A stretch of 64,000 nt of DNA from Chryseobacterium sp. E1 (GCA_019203745.1 CP078104.1:3906001-3970000), one strand, 5' to 3'; counted from the stretch's first letter, positions 20,292-30,405 are shown. The notes: generated by a model from the letters alone, not told the origin. Program-made: numbers and translations.

Positions 20292-20410
20292 TCCGGGGCA
20301 GAATACAATGCTGTTCCGGATTTTAGTTAGAGTAAAAGAAAGAGGCCTTATTATCACAAATTCCATATTCCGGAACAGCAGTCGAAAGTATTACAGGCTG
20401 CTGTTTTATG
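20292..20410 (+). other. Nested, mutually exclusive hairpins
   Basis: Four short arms lie in a row: TCCGGGGCAG (20292-20301), CTGTTCCGGA (20311-20320), TCCGGAACAG (20369-20378, inside a perfect 11-bp repeat of 20310-20320) and CTGCTG (20398-20403). Arm 2 can pair with arm 1 (using two G-U pairs) or with arm 3. Arm 3 can pair instead with arm 4, which is followed by TTTTATGTTT. This could be a double terminator of the operon ending at 20155, or an attenuator-like switch. No ORF is involved. Confidence 0.4.
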
Positions 20411-20432
20411 TTTACTTAATGTTTTGAGATCA

Positions 20433-21068
20433 TTATTTTGCTTTTGAAAATGCCATTTTTACAGCCAGATAAGTCAGAATACTGGCCATAAACCATTTCT
20501 GAGCCTTGATCCATGCCGGATTATTGGAAAAAAATAAAGCAACCTTTGACGCAGTAAGCACAATCAGGAAATTGATACTAAAGCTTACGAGAACCTGAAC
20601 CACTCCAAGCTCTAAACTCTGAGTCAGTACAGATCCATATTCTGGTTTAATAAACTGTGGGAAAAAAGATAAATAGAATACAGCCACTTTAGGATTCAGT
20701 ACATTGGTTAGAAATCCTACGGTGAAAAGCTTTGTAGGACTGTCATACGAGCCATTGTGATCTACTTCAAAAATATTTTTGCTTTTGGGCCTGACCGCCT
20801 GATAAGCCAGATACAAAAGGTAAACGGTCCCAATAGTTTTGAGTACCCCATAAGCGAACGGAACAGCCAGCAAAACAGCAGTAAGGCCAAACGAAACCAT
20901 AATGATATGAAATAAAAACCCACATACCACACCGCCTAAAGAAATAAATCCGGACTTCTTTCCCTGTGTGATTGATTTTGAAATCAGGTAGATCATATTA
21001 GGTCCCGGGCTGATCACTAAGACCAGAGCCGCCAGGATGAAGAATGAAAGTTCTTGAAGAGGAATCAT
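20433..21068 (-). CDS. LysE/RhtB-family amino-acid exporter
   Basis: Intact inner-membrane protein of about 211 residues from the ATG at 21068 (MIPLQELSFFILAAL). An ATG at 21092 would add 8 residues, but the later start matches the family. Signature SPGPNMIYLISKSITQGKKSG near the N-terminus, with six hydrophobic segments. It exports small amino-acid-like compounds; the substrate is unknown. Monocistronic, divergent from the XRE regulator. Confidence 0.9.
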   Translation of the reverse strand: MIPLQELSFFILAALVLVISPGPNMIYLISKSITQGKKSGFISLGGVVCGFLFHIIMVSFGLTAVLLAVPFAYGVLKTIGTVYLLYLAYQAVRPKSKNIFEVDHNGSYDSPTKLFTVGFLTNVLNPKVAVFYLSFFPQFIKPEYGSVLTQSLELGVVQVLVSFSINFLIVLTASKVALFFSNNPAWIKAQKWFMASILTYLAVKMAFSKAK

Positions 21069-21263
21069 AGAAATTTTATGTAAAGGTCTCATTAATTAAA
21101 ATAAGGGACAACACTTTGGATTGATTAGTTGAAATTTTCTTCGGTAAATTCTGATCCGATCAGATTCGTTGATATTGATAATTCCGGTTTGTATTGCATT
21201 TTAAATACTGAAAAACGTAAATTAGCCCCACAAAATCAATAGAATTTTCTTCAAAGTAATCCA

Positions 21264-21836
21264 ATGTCTAAATTAAAAGCTTTAAGGGAACAGAAAAACC
21301 TTACTCAGGAGGAATTATCAGAAAGATCAAAAATTTCTGTAAGAACCATTCAGAGGATAGAATCGGGAACAGAACCTAAGGGACATACTTTAAGAGCGCT
21401 GGCACAGACTCTGGAAATAGAGGAGTCTTTATTACTGCAGGAAGAAGCCATCATTTCCCAGAAAGATAATGAGGTGAAAACAGAAGTCGCAGAAGAATCT
21501 GAAACGGTCAATTATTCTTTGATTAAAATGATCAATCTGTCCTCCTTATTATTTGTAGTCGCTCCGCCACTAAATATTCTGGCTCCTTTTCTGCTCATGT
21601 TTATAACGAAGCAGAGAAACGGTCTTACCAGGCAGATTATCTCTCTGCAGATGTTTTGGACTGCCATGGCGCCCATTGTATTTATGATCGGTATCTTTTT
21701 AAAGCTTGGAAAAGAGTTTACCCTCATTCTGATGATCCTTATTGCATTGTCTAATGTATTCATGATTCTTAGAAATGCTGCTGAGATTGACCGTAAAAAG
21801 AAATTATATTTTAAATTGAAATTCAGTATGTTATAG
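21264..21836 (+). CDS. XRE-type helix-turn-helix regulator with membrane domain
   Basis: Intact 190-residue protein. Residues 1-60 are a Cro/C1-type DNA-binding domain (LREQKNLTQEELSERSKISVRTIQRIESG). A short Glu/Lys linker leads to three hydrophobic helices at about residues 88-112, 120-145 and 150-170, like the membrane part of DUF4870 proteins. The regulator is thus probably membrane-tethered. It is followed at once by three TTGTCGGG repeats and then a serine-hydrolase gene, so it may regulate that gene. Confidence 0.82.
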   Translation: MSKLKALREQKNLTQEELSERSKISVRTIQRIESGTEPKGHTLRALAQTLEIEESLLLQEEAIISQKDNEVKTEVAEESETVNYSLIKMINLSSLLFVVAPPLNILAPFLLMFITKQRNGLTRQIISLQMFWTAMAPIVFMIGIFLKLGKEFTLILMILIALSNVFMILRNAAEIDRKKKLYFKLKFSML

Positions 21837-21839
21837 TTT

Positions 21840-21869
21840 TTGTCGGGGCTTTGTCGGGTTATTGTCGGG
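21840..21869 (+). repeat. Three TTGTCGGG direct repeats at exact 11-bp steps
   Basis: Copies of TTGTCGGG start at 21840, 21851 and 21862, about one helical turn apart. They begin 4 bases after the XRE regulator stop and end 11 bases before the -33 element of the next gene, a position suited to an activator site. Confidence 0.65.
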
Positions 21870-21880
21870 TTCATTTTTAT

Positions 21881-21909
21881 TTGAAAAACAAAATGAAATT
21901 GAATCTTTG
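21881..21909 (+). promoter_or_regulatory. Promoter of the serine-hydrolase gene
   Basis: TTG at 21881-21883 and AATCTTTG at 21902-21909 (one base off TAnnTTTG) with an 18-base spacer. The ATG at 21924 follows 14 bases later. The weak -7 fits a promoter that needs an activator at the upstream repeats. Confidence 0.5.
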
Positions 21910-21923
21910 TCAAAAAAATAACA

Positions 21924-23410
21924 ATGAAAAAATCGGCACAGCTTATTCTTCTTTTTTTTATTCTGTTGATGACCATAGTTCATGCACAGGCAGAAAAAAC
22001 AGATCCTCTTTACAAAACAATTATATCAAAAGACAGCCTGTTTTTTTCAACAGGTTACAATACCTGTAACATCGGAAAGATGGAAAGCATGTTAAGTGAC
22101 GGGTTTGAATTTTATCACGATAAAGGCGGTTTTGAGGACAAAAAGAAATTCATCATTGATTTTAAAAACGGTTTGTGCAGGTCTCCGGAAACCTATCAGT
22201 TAAAAAGAGTCTTAGTAGATAAAAGCACTGAAATTTATCCCATGTATAAAGAGGGAAAAATATATGCTGCCATTCAGAACGGGGATCATCTTTTTTACGA
22301 AAAGATAGGAGATCAGGCTGAAAAATTAGTTGGGGAAGCCAAATTTACCCATCTGTGGATCCTGGAAAATGCTGAGTGGAAACTCAAGAATTCATTGAGT
22401 TTTGATCATCATCCTAAGCAGACTACTGATAGTGACACAATGTTTGATAACGATCAGGCAATGCAAAACTGGCTGAAAGAAAATAATATTCCAACCCTGG
22501 GATTAGGAATTATCGAAGGAGGAAAACTACAGAAGGTAAACGTTTTCGGAGATACAAAAAAGGAGTTTCAGTCGCTCAAAATGCTTATTTTAATGTAGCT
22601 TCTCTCACCAAACCTGTCACTGCAATGGTTACATTAAGGCTGATAAGTTTGGGAAAATGGAAGTTGGATGAACCTTTAGACGTATATTGGACAGATCCGG
22701 ATATCATCAACGATCCCAGACATCAGAAACTGACAGCCAGAATGATCCTGAGCCACCAGACAGGTTTTCCCAACTGGAGATGGATGAATGATGATAAAAA
22801 CTGAATTTCCAGTTTAATCCCGGTACAAAATACCAATATTCAGGAGAAGGTTTTGAATACCTTCGGAAGACCCTCGAAAAGAAGTTCGGAAAATCATTGG
22901 ACCAACTTGCAAAAGAACTTGTTTTTCATCCTCTCAAAATGCATAACACCAACTATATCTGGGATCAGAATATGGACGAGACAAAATTTGTAGCCGGCTA
23001 TAATGAAAAGGGAAATGCCTATCCAATTGAGAAAATCAAAACGGCAAATGCTGCCGATGATCTACCATACCACGATCGAAGATTACGGAAATTTTATGAT
23101 CAGCGTTATGAAAGGAAAAAATCTGAAGCCGGAAGTCTTTCAGGAAATGATCAGAAAACAGGTACAGGTAAAAGAAGGTAAATATTTCGGATTAGGTTTT
23201 GAAATCTATGACCTTGGAAAAGGTGAATATGCTTTATCCCATAGCGGAGCAGATCATGGAACAAGATGCATTGCCATTGTATTGCCCAATTCTGGAAAAG
23301 GGATTGTGATATTTACCAACGTAGATGACGGTTACAAAGTCTATGAAAAACTGGTCCTTCATTACTTGGGAAAGCAGGGACGCAAAATTATTGAGATAGA
23401 AACTAAATAA
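21924..23410 (+). CDS. Exported serine hydrolase with N-terminal DUF4440-like domain, frameshifted
   Basis: About 496 residues. A signal peptide (MKKSAQLILLFFILLMTIVHAQA) is followed by an NTF2/DUF4440-like domain at about residues 30-165 (LSDGFEFYHDKGGF, FTHLWILENAEWKLKNSLSFDH). Then comes a class C beta-lactamase-fold domain with nucleophile motif SLTK (VASLTKPVTA), YSG in the place of YxN (KYQYSGEGFEYLR) and HSGADHG as third motif. Breaks near 22560, 22800 and 23065 are restored by single bases; at 22800 one A is missing from an A-run. Substrate unknown. The fusion of the two domains recurs in Flavobacteriia. Confidence 0.83.
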
Positions 23411-23503
23411 TTATTCATGCTGTGATAAATCTTTGTATATTCGGGTATCCGTCTGAAAACAAATGAAATAACACGCTATTTGTTTTTTAAGGCTGTAACA
23501 GAT

Positions 23504-23935
23504 ATGAGCAGAAATAAAAAGAAAGTTATGTGGCAATATTATATCATTCTCGGTGCGGGAATAGTGCTGTCTATTTTTGCATTCTTAAGCTTAAAAAGCA
23601 CTCTTTCATTCCTGAAGAAAGCAGAAAAGGCAACGGCAACTGTCACCTCATTACGGGTATATGAGTCAGACGGAGAAATATTCAGCCCTCTTTTTACCTA
23701 CCGTACCAGAGATAATATTGAGTATACGTATGAACTGCCGGAAGGTACCAATCCTTCAGCCTGGTCGGTGGGTGATACAGAGACTGTTATTTATGATCCT
23801 AATGATCCTACTTCTGTATCCCTGTATACTTATTTCAGAATTTTTGTATGGCCTTTAGTGCTGATCTGTATAGCATTGCCATTATTAGTAGTAGTGGGAG
23901 GGGGTTATTTTATAGCAGATCAGTTTCTAAAATAA
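23504..23935 (+). CDS. DUF3592 membrane protein
   Basis: 143 residues from the ATG at 23504 (MSRNKKKVMWQYY); an upstream TTG at 23480 is less likely. One membrane helix at about residues 10-30, an extracytoplasmic beta-rich part (KATATVTSLRVYESDGE, PLFTYRT, VIYDPNDP) and a second helix near the C-terminus. The spacing of VTxxxx..P.F.Y and YDPxDP is the DUF3592 signature. Function unknown. It ends 17 bases from the convergent lipoprotein gene. Confidence 0.8.
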   Translation: MSRNKKKVMWQYYIILGAGIVLSIFAFLSLKSTLSFLKKAEKATATVTSLRVYESDGEIFSPLFTYRTRDNIEYTYELPEGTNPSAWSVGDTETVIYDPNDPTSVSLYTYFRIFVWPLVLICIALPLLVVVGGGYFIADQFLK

Positions 23936-23951
23936 CCAACACCTCTGTATT

Positions 23952-24495
23952 CTACTTTACCTTTTCCAAAAGATAGAGTTTGGCTCCGGAAAATGCCAGT
24001 TTAGGCATCAGATTTCCTTCCAGCACCATCGTTTTATTATTCACATCAATCACGGAAATATAATTGTTGGAATTGTATTCTATATAATTTTCCTTTTCTT
24101 TGGTTAAAGGATTTTTCCCGAATTCCATTTTATATTTTACCCAGTCTTCATCCTCAGAGCTGCAATGTACCGGTTTGAATTTAGATTTTTAGCCTTGAAA
24201 ATAATCTGATCAAAGCTGTCTGTACAATCTGAGGTAAAAGAAACTTCAGGATTTTGATCTTTGGAAAAATCTTCAAAAGAACCTTTGTAAACCCCTACGA
24301 TTTTCCATGTTCCGTCTATACGGTCCTCATCTATTTTCCCTTTCGCTTTGCTTACGGCCCAGCTGATCCGTTTACTGTTCCTTTTACAGCTTTATAGCCT
24401 AAATTTACAGCACCCGATACCACTTTTGTAGCTGTTCTTACCACGCAGGAATGTAAAATAAACAGGGCTGAAGCCAGTAATACTATTTTTTTCAT
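23952..24495 (-). CDS. Small lipoprotein, unknown family, frameshifted
   Basis: From the ATG at 24495 it reads MKKIVLLASALFILHSC, a lipoprotein signal, then VVRTATKVVSGAVNLGYKAVKGTVN. After frame repair near 24370 and 24190 come DGTWKIVGVYKGSFEDF, DCTDSFDQIIFKAK and a C-terminal MPKLAFSGAKLYLLEKVK. Corrected length is about 182 residues. The central part, with GTWKIVGVYKG and repeated short beta strands, resembles lipocalin-like Bacteroidetes lipoproteins, but I cannot assign a family. Confidence 0.65.
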
Positions 24496-24629
24496 ACTTG
24501 TCAAATTTGGTACGAAGATACTGTTTATTTTAGACAGATGATTTTTACTTTTCTTCTTATTCCATAAGTGGTCAGAAGTGTTGTTAAAATATAGTGATAA
24601 TTCCTGTAATACAACTGTGGTTAAAGAAG

Positions 24630-25762
24630 CTACTTATCTTCCGCCTTTAATTTATTCACTAAAGGATTAGCGTACATTGCCAGGAAATACTCCTTAGAAA
24701 CCGGATCAGACGGATCAATACGCATCTCCAGTCTTCGGATAAACAATTGTTTTTCCTGTTCCGTATAGTGAGAGGAATACGTGTCTGTATTGTTGATCAG
24801 ATCGTAAGCTATATATTTCGTAGGCCAAAGTTTGTAATTTTGGATGATAGAGTCGTCTATAACCTGTGCCAGAGCCTGCAATTGTTTATTTTTATTCTCA
24901 ATCGTAGCCGCAATATCATCCAATTCCGTATCAATAACATCTCCTGCATGCAGATGAATTCTTTTCTTTTGTCCTAAAATTCCGCTGAGTATGGTGTTGA
25001 AATCTTCGTTCTTTCCTTTAATGTATTGCTCGTCCCTATGTTGTGCCAGCAGTTGAGGCATTTTTAAGGAATCTGTAGGATCATATTCATAGGAAATGGA
25101 GATAGGAACGATCTTTAATGTCTTGAAATAATCTGTCAGAGATTGATCTCCGGCTGCCATAGCCAGCATTTTCAAAACCCCTTGCTGAGTAGCATCATTT
25201 CCGTCTTTAGCACGGCCTTCACGCTGGGCAATCCATACCGAACGATTTTCCTGAAGCAGTTGCTCCCTGATGTATTCAGACATCACTTGTGAGCTTGTAA
25301 GCTGGTCACGAAGCGAAAGCCCTCTTTGAACTAAAAAGTTACGGTTCAGTTTGGCCAGTACATTTAAGAAGTTTCTTTTCACAAGATTGTCACCAATAGC
25401 TGATGCGGTCATCACATAACCCCTTCCAGCAGTACAAGATTCAGGAGTGAAGTATCCAATACAATATCCCTGTGATTCGAAATATAAAGGTAGGACGTAT
25501 TTTTATCAAGCTTATCGAAGCCAGAAGTTGTTAATCCCTCAGAACTCTTGGCAAGAATCTGACGAACGGCATAGGCTACAAACTGGTGCTGAAAATCGCT
25601 GATAGAATGAATATCTTTAAACTGCTCCAGCCAAACCTGCTCATCCACACCGGGAAAAGTAAAGCTCATCAGTGCTTTCATCATCGGATCACGGGCTATA
25701 CTCTGCAATTTTTCATTCACTTCATGATCATGAAAATACCGGATTTCATCAAACTTCGACAT
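24630..25762 (-). CDS. Glycerol acyltransferase (PlsB/PlsC-like), one frameshift
   Basis: About 378 residues from the ATG at 25762 (MSKFDEIRYFHDHEV). The acyltransferase block I is present as SNHRDIVLD, a Bacteroidetes variant of NHxxxxD, and block II/III as AQREGRAKDGND and IVPISISYEYDP. It likely transfers an acyl chain to glycerol phosphate or a related acceptor at the inner membrane. One indel lies near 25415. It is monocistronic and borders the AT-rich defence island. Confidence 0.82.
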
Positions 25763-25874
25763 GTTATGGTAAAAATTAAAACTTTTTTGCAAAAGAACGA
25801 AAATTTATCTGGGGATGGGGTATAAAGGGTGTTAAAGTATTATGAATGGCGTAGAAGTTGATGTATAATAGGTA

Positions 25875-27813
25875 CTAATTAGCAAAATATTCCTCCCAAA
25901 AATTAACTCCAGGACGAGGAAGTTGCCATTTATTAATTAAAAAGTCTAAAATTTTCTGACTTCTTTCATCAATATCGGCTGTTTCCCAGTTATAATAATT
26001 TAAAAGTTCTTTTTCGGATTCATAGATAATATTATTATTATTGATAGCATTATTTATACGAATTTTGTGGGCATTGAAGTCTCTTAGTGTTTGGCTATTA
26101 TTTGACATAAATATATTTCCTAAGGCATAAGAATATTTTCTTTTTTTGCAACCCCAAACGGTTGATATCTTTGTAAGAAGTTCTTATTTTAATCTCTTCT
26201 TCAGGATAAATCCTATTAACACTAATTTCTCTATCTACCATATTTCCAGATAAATCTTCTTCATATTCTTTTAAAATAAAATGAATTCCATCCCAGGTAT
26301 AAAAATAATTCCCAAGTGATAAATTACGGTTTACTTCTTTCCAAGTAAAATGGCTTACTCTGTTTTTTAATAATTGGTCTCTAAGAGAAATTCCTGATTC
26401 TGCTGCATTTCCGGTTCTAAAATATTTATTAATATCTCTAAAAGTAGCTTCCTGATTATAATTAGTTTTGTTACCATATAGTAAAAAGCACATAATATTA
26501 TGTCTCTCAACAGCCCATAAAAACTGTTCTATAGTAAATAAGGTTTGTTCTTGTTCTTCGGAGATTATATAGTTTTCTTTTTGAGGTAAAAGACGAACTA
26601 AAATTGCTAAGATCAGATTGAGCATATATCTACCGTAACCAAAGGGAAAGCTAGTAAGTCTTAATAGAGATCTTTGAATATTAGAAGTGTAATGATATTT
26701 AAAGTCGGATCTTCATCTACTTCGTATGGATTGTAGATGAAATACCATAATATGACGGATTCTTTCATACAGTTTAACCATTTTCGAAGCTCTATAGGAT
26801 TCATCATATACTGATTATTATGAATATTCATTAAATCAAAATCTTTTTCAAATAGAATTTTTTGATAAGACTTAAAATCACTAGCTACCATTTTTTCGTT
26901 GGAAAAATATAGTAGCCAAAAAGCTTTTAGAAAGGCATCGTCGTCCATCACTTTTTAGGATTAGGATTTCGTCCAAGCCATTTATAGATTTCAAGCCATG
27001 TCTTATTGATAGAGTTTCGTTTGGCTACTATTTGTGTTTGACCGAAATTTTGTTTTGACACAAGGTATAAAACTCTGTTCTTAAATCGTTCAAGTCCAGA
27101 TAGCTGTTTGCCTCTAAAGTTCAGAGTCTCGAAAACCATAGAGATATCAAGATTACTTCCTGCTGTTTCACTAAGGTTGAGCACTGAAAAAGTAAGCGTT
27201 CAGTAATTTTTGTAATGAGATCTTTAACGTTATTTTGTGACCATCCTTCTAATTTTTGTTGAAAAAATCCCTTAGCAAAATCTAAATTATGAGTGTAAAG
27301 AGTCTCTACGTCTTCTATACCATAGGACTCATCTTCAAATATTTCTCTGATTAAATAATTGTGGGAGGGTACATCTACATGATATCCAAATAGGTATTTG
27401 TTTCCTGAATCATACATGAAAAAATATTCTTCGGTTATTTTTTGGCGATGCTCAGATTCTTTAAGCTTTTGACATAATTGAGAAAGCAAAATTAATATAG
27501 TTGTTAAGCGTTGCTGTCCGTCTACTAAATTATAAGCTTGATAATATTTCTCATTAAGCTTTACTTGCTTGTTTTCATAATCAATCAAATTTTCAAATCC
27601 TTCCTTGGATAAATTTTCAAAATCGTAATCTGAAAAATTATTGATAGTAAGTATTCCTGTAAAATGATAAGCATTATTCTGCAAGTGGACATTTGAAAGA
27701 TCTGCCCAAAGATCATCTAATTGAGCTTCTTCCCATGAATAACCTCGTTGATAGTCAGGAATACGAAATATTTTGTTATGAAATATCTGCTTAAATGGTA
27801 ATATTTCGGACAT
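25875..27813 (-). CDS. DUF262 protein (GmrSD/DndB-type defence family), frameshifted
   Basis: About 645 residues in five reading segments. The N-terminal DUF262 domain is clear: FRIPDYQRGYSWEEAQLDDLW near residue 15 and VDGQQRLTTILILLSQL near 115. These motifs bind and hydrolyse nucleotide in the GmrS-like half of type IV restriction enzymes. VFETLNFRGKQLSGLERFKNR, the usual third DUF262 landmark, lies near residue 215. The C-terminal half is helical and ends NWETADIDERSQKILDFLINKW, like the end of DUF1524 partners, but I see no HIxPQ nuclease motif. It lies in the defence island downstream of the recombinase. Probable role: recognition of modified or foreign DNA. Confidence 0.75.
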
Positions 27814-27929
27814 TTTTTTAGTTTATGTGGTTACTGTTTTTAATTTACTATTGCTAATCACTATAGTAGCATGTTAAAATTATAAGCTAATTATAACTAA
27901 GATAAAAATAGGAAAAATTGCTTTATTAT

Positions 27930-27947
27930 ATTATGGTTTACCATAAT
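27930..27947. repeat. 18-bp palindrome ATTATGGT-TT-ACCATAAT
   Basis: Perfect 8-bp arms with a 2-bp centre in the 212-base gap between the DUF262 gene and the recombinase stop. It could be an operator for the DUF262 gene (117 bases before its ATG) or a recombinase site. The rest of the gap shows no gene. Confidence 0.4.
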
Positions 27948-28025
27948 TGAATAATAAGATCGGCTTAAGTTTTTATACAATAATTTTTTATTTTAAAAAC
28001 TTTACTTTTTAGATGGAATCATAAA

Positions 28026-29183
28026 TTATATTTTATCCCATTTTCCCATTTCCTTTATTTTTACATTATCAACAATCTTTGCATAAACTTGTGTTGTCCG
28101 AATACTTGTATGTCCCAATAATTTGCTTACTACTTCTATGGGGATACCTAATGAAATTGATACTGTTGCAAAAGTATGTCTTGCCACATGGCATGTAAGT
28201 TTTTATTTAATCCTAATGTAGTTCCAATTTTTTCAAAACCCTATTGGTTACTTTGTTACAATATACTTTGAAAATGTAATTTTCACTAAAGGGCTTTTTG
28301 GGGATAAAGCTTTTTGCTTTTTTTTGCTGAGAGGAATATTTACTAAATATCCTGTTTTATGCATTCTAAGATGTATGGAATCATTAATTATAGAATCCTC
28401 TGAGAAACTCTTTAAATCAGAATACCGAAGTCCTGTATAACAGGCAAATAAGAAATAACTAAGAATTTCCTTTTGTATTGGTTCAGAAAAATCATCTTTT
28501 AAATAATATTCGGTAAGTTTATTTAGCTCTTCAATTGAGAGAAAATCCCTCTTTCCATCAATTTTTTTATGGAAGTATACTGAAATGGATTTACTTTTAT
28601 ATATCCAAAACGAATAGAAATATTAACAAATGTTCGTAATACCCTTAAACTTTTACTAGTTGTATTTTCATTATTTCGAGAGTGTAAAGCATGTATTGTT
28701 TATAGTCATTGATAAACTTTTCATTAATATCTGAAAAATAAATTTCCTTTTTAAACTTGAGGATTTTTGTAATTTGAGATTTATATCCAAACCAGGTTTC
28801 TGTTTTGAATTTAGCCTTGTTTTCTTCCAAATACCCTAAAATATAATCTGTGAAACTTTTTTCATCAGAATTATGATTCAATGATAGTAATCGTTCTTTA
28901 AACTGGGTTAAGGTTAGTGGAAATTCTTCATTGATAAAATTGTTAACCAATAATTTAATAGACTTTTTATCTATTGCCTCTAAAATCATATTATACCTTT
29001 CATGATTTTTATTTTGAGTTTTGACTCTTTGATTTCTCAAGGACCAGTCTCGTAAAGGGATTGTAACAGGGGTGGCCGTTTCTATTTTTTTTTCCTTTCA
29101 AAAATGCTCTTAAATAGATTGGATATAAACCTTGCTTGTTTTTTTCTTTTTTGTACAAACCGATAGCTTATCTGTATGCTCAT
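28026..29183 (-). CDS. Tyrosine recombinase (integrase/invertase), frameshifted
   Basis: About 386 residues. The N-terminus has an arm-binding segment followed by a SAM-like core-binding domain (about residues 120-210, SFTDYILGYLEENKAKFKTETW). The catalytic domain has the first Arg in ACYTGLRYSDL, the HxxRH box in TCHVARHTFAT, LLGHTSIRTTQ, and the nucleophile Tyr in QVYAKI close to the C-terminal end EMGKWDKI. Breaks near 28200, 28260, 28330, 28640 and 29080 are indels. This is the family that inverts hsdS and surface-gene cassettes in Bacteroides. Its start lies 98 bases from the nearest 80-bp inverted repeat arm, so I infer it is the inversion enzyme for the methyltransferase cassettes. Confidence 0.82.
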
Positions 29184-29280
29184 AGTTACTGAAGTATTTG
29201 TGAAGTGAATTTATTCATAATCTGCGAAGAGATAATTTTAAAATGATAAAAATCAGCAGATATTAAGGCAAATTATGGAG

Positions 29281-29360
29281 ATTGGAAAACCTATGCCTCT
29301 TGCATCAAATAAAGGGAAAAGTTTTCAAGGGAGTATTGTGCTTGGTAAAGGGTTTGTTTT
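29281..29360 (+). repeat. 80-bp perfect inverted repeat, left arm
   Basis: All 80 bases are the exact reverse complement of 31436-31515; both flanking bases differ. The arm encodes IGKPMPLASNKGK and onward at the 5' edge of the silent cassette. Confidence 0.95.
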
Positions 29361-29671
29361 ATCTCCTGAAGAAGCAGAAAACTCATAAAAAAGATCCACG
29401 TAACAAAGATGTACTTTTCCCATACTTAAATGGTGACGATTTGAATAATGATCCAGAACAAAAACCATCCAGATGGGTTATTAATTTCTTTGATTGGGAT
29501 GAAGAGAAAGCAAAGACTTATCCTGATTGTTATGAAATCATAGAGAGGTTAGTTAAACCAGAAAGACAACGATGGAAAAGAGATAATGATGATAATGAAA
29601 TTATCGGAATATATGCATTAAGAAAACCCTTACCTCAAAAGTGGTGGATATATGGTGAGAAAAGACCTGCT

Positions 29672-29712
29672 CTTTACAATGCCATATCTGAGTTAGACCA
29701 GGTAATGGTGAT
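29672..29712 (+). repeat. 41-bp perfect inverted repeat, left arm
   Basis: Exact reverse complement of 31109-31149. It encodes LYNAISELDQVMV just before the sequences of the two cassettes diverge. Confidence 0.93.
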
Positions 29713-30373
29713 AAATAATCACACAAGACATCATGTTTTTGCTTTTTATTCTAAAAATATTGTTTATTCGCATGCGTTAACTGTAATTACAATTGATAGT
29801 CTCTCATATTATTCTATAATGACATCTCAAATTATGAATGAATGGGCTTGGCATAAGGGTTCTACGATGGGAACATCTACATTGAGATATACATCATCTC
29901 AGATATTTGAAACTTTTCCTTTCCCACCAAATATTTCAGAGAGTGAGAATAATTTTTAAAGAAATTAGGTGAAGAGTATCTAGCAATTCAGAGAAATATA
30001 ATGAAATCAATGAATCTGGGATTGACTAAGATATATAACTTTTTTCATAATAAGGACTTAAGGGTAGATGAAAATACTTCGGTGGATAATTATAATGATA
30101 TTTTGAGATTACGCAATTTACAGGTTAAATTGGATATCGCTGTTTTGAATTTGTTTGGCTGGTCTGATATAAATCCTAATCATAATTTTTATGATATAGA
30201 ATATTTACCAGAAAATGATAGGACACGTTTTTCTATTCATCCGGAAGCACGTAAAGAGATCCTAAAACGTTTGCTCTCACTCAACCATCAACGTTACAAT
30301 GAGGAAGTATCTGAAAATTCAAAAAATATTAAAACTAAACATAAAAAGACAGGTAATCAAAAGAAAGAAGCCA

Positions 30374-30405
30374 ATTTCCCGAAGTTATTTTAATCTTCGG
30401 GAAAT
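30374..30405. repeat. Central 11-bp inverted repeat spanning both stop codons
   Basis: ATTTCCCGAAG / CTTCGGGAAAT with a 10-base centre containing the overlapping stop codons of the silent cassette (30391-30393) and of the methyltransferase (30390-30392). It shows that both cassettes end in the same bases, and it may also act as a shared 3'-end hairpin. Confidence 0.8.

Larger units (their letters stand above)
29275..30393 (+). pseudogene. Silent alternative C-terminal (target-recognition) cassette of the methyltransferase
   Basis: About 372 residues homologous to the last third of the minus-strand methyltransferase but on the opposite strand and lacking the catalytic domain. It opens at the 80-bp repeat (IGKPMPLASNKGKSFQG), continues with FPYLNGDDLNNDPEQKPSRW and the second shared block (LYNAISELDQVMV), then diverges over about 70 residues (NNHTRHHVFAFYSKN to FETFPFPP). 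It ends with a related helical tail (NDRTRFSIHPEARKEILKRLLSLN). Two indels (near 29381 and 29960) split it. An in-frame ATG at 29275 exists, but no promoter is seen. I read it as a reserve specificity module expressed only after inversion. Confidence 0.8.

Noticed and set aside
28026..29183. Prophage or conjugative-element integrase with att sites
   Set aside because: No phage structural, replication or transfer genes, no tRNA and no flanking direct repeats were found. The close link to the inverted cassettes is a better explanation, though an integrase origin is not excluded.
29282..29959. Plus-strand ORF starting at a TTG at 29282 as an independent protein
   Set aside because: Its first 30 residues are the 80-bp repeat read in the wrong frame. 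After an indel near 29381 it enters the true frame of the methyltransferase C-terminal cassette. The true frame begins with IGKPMP.
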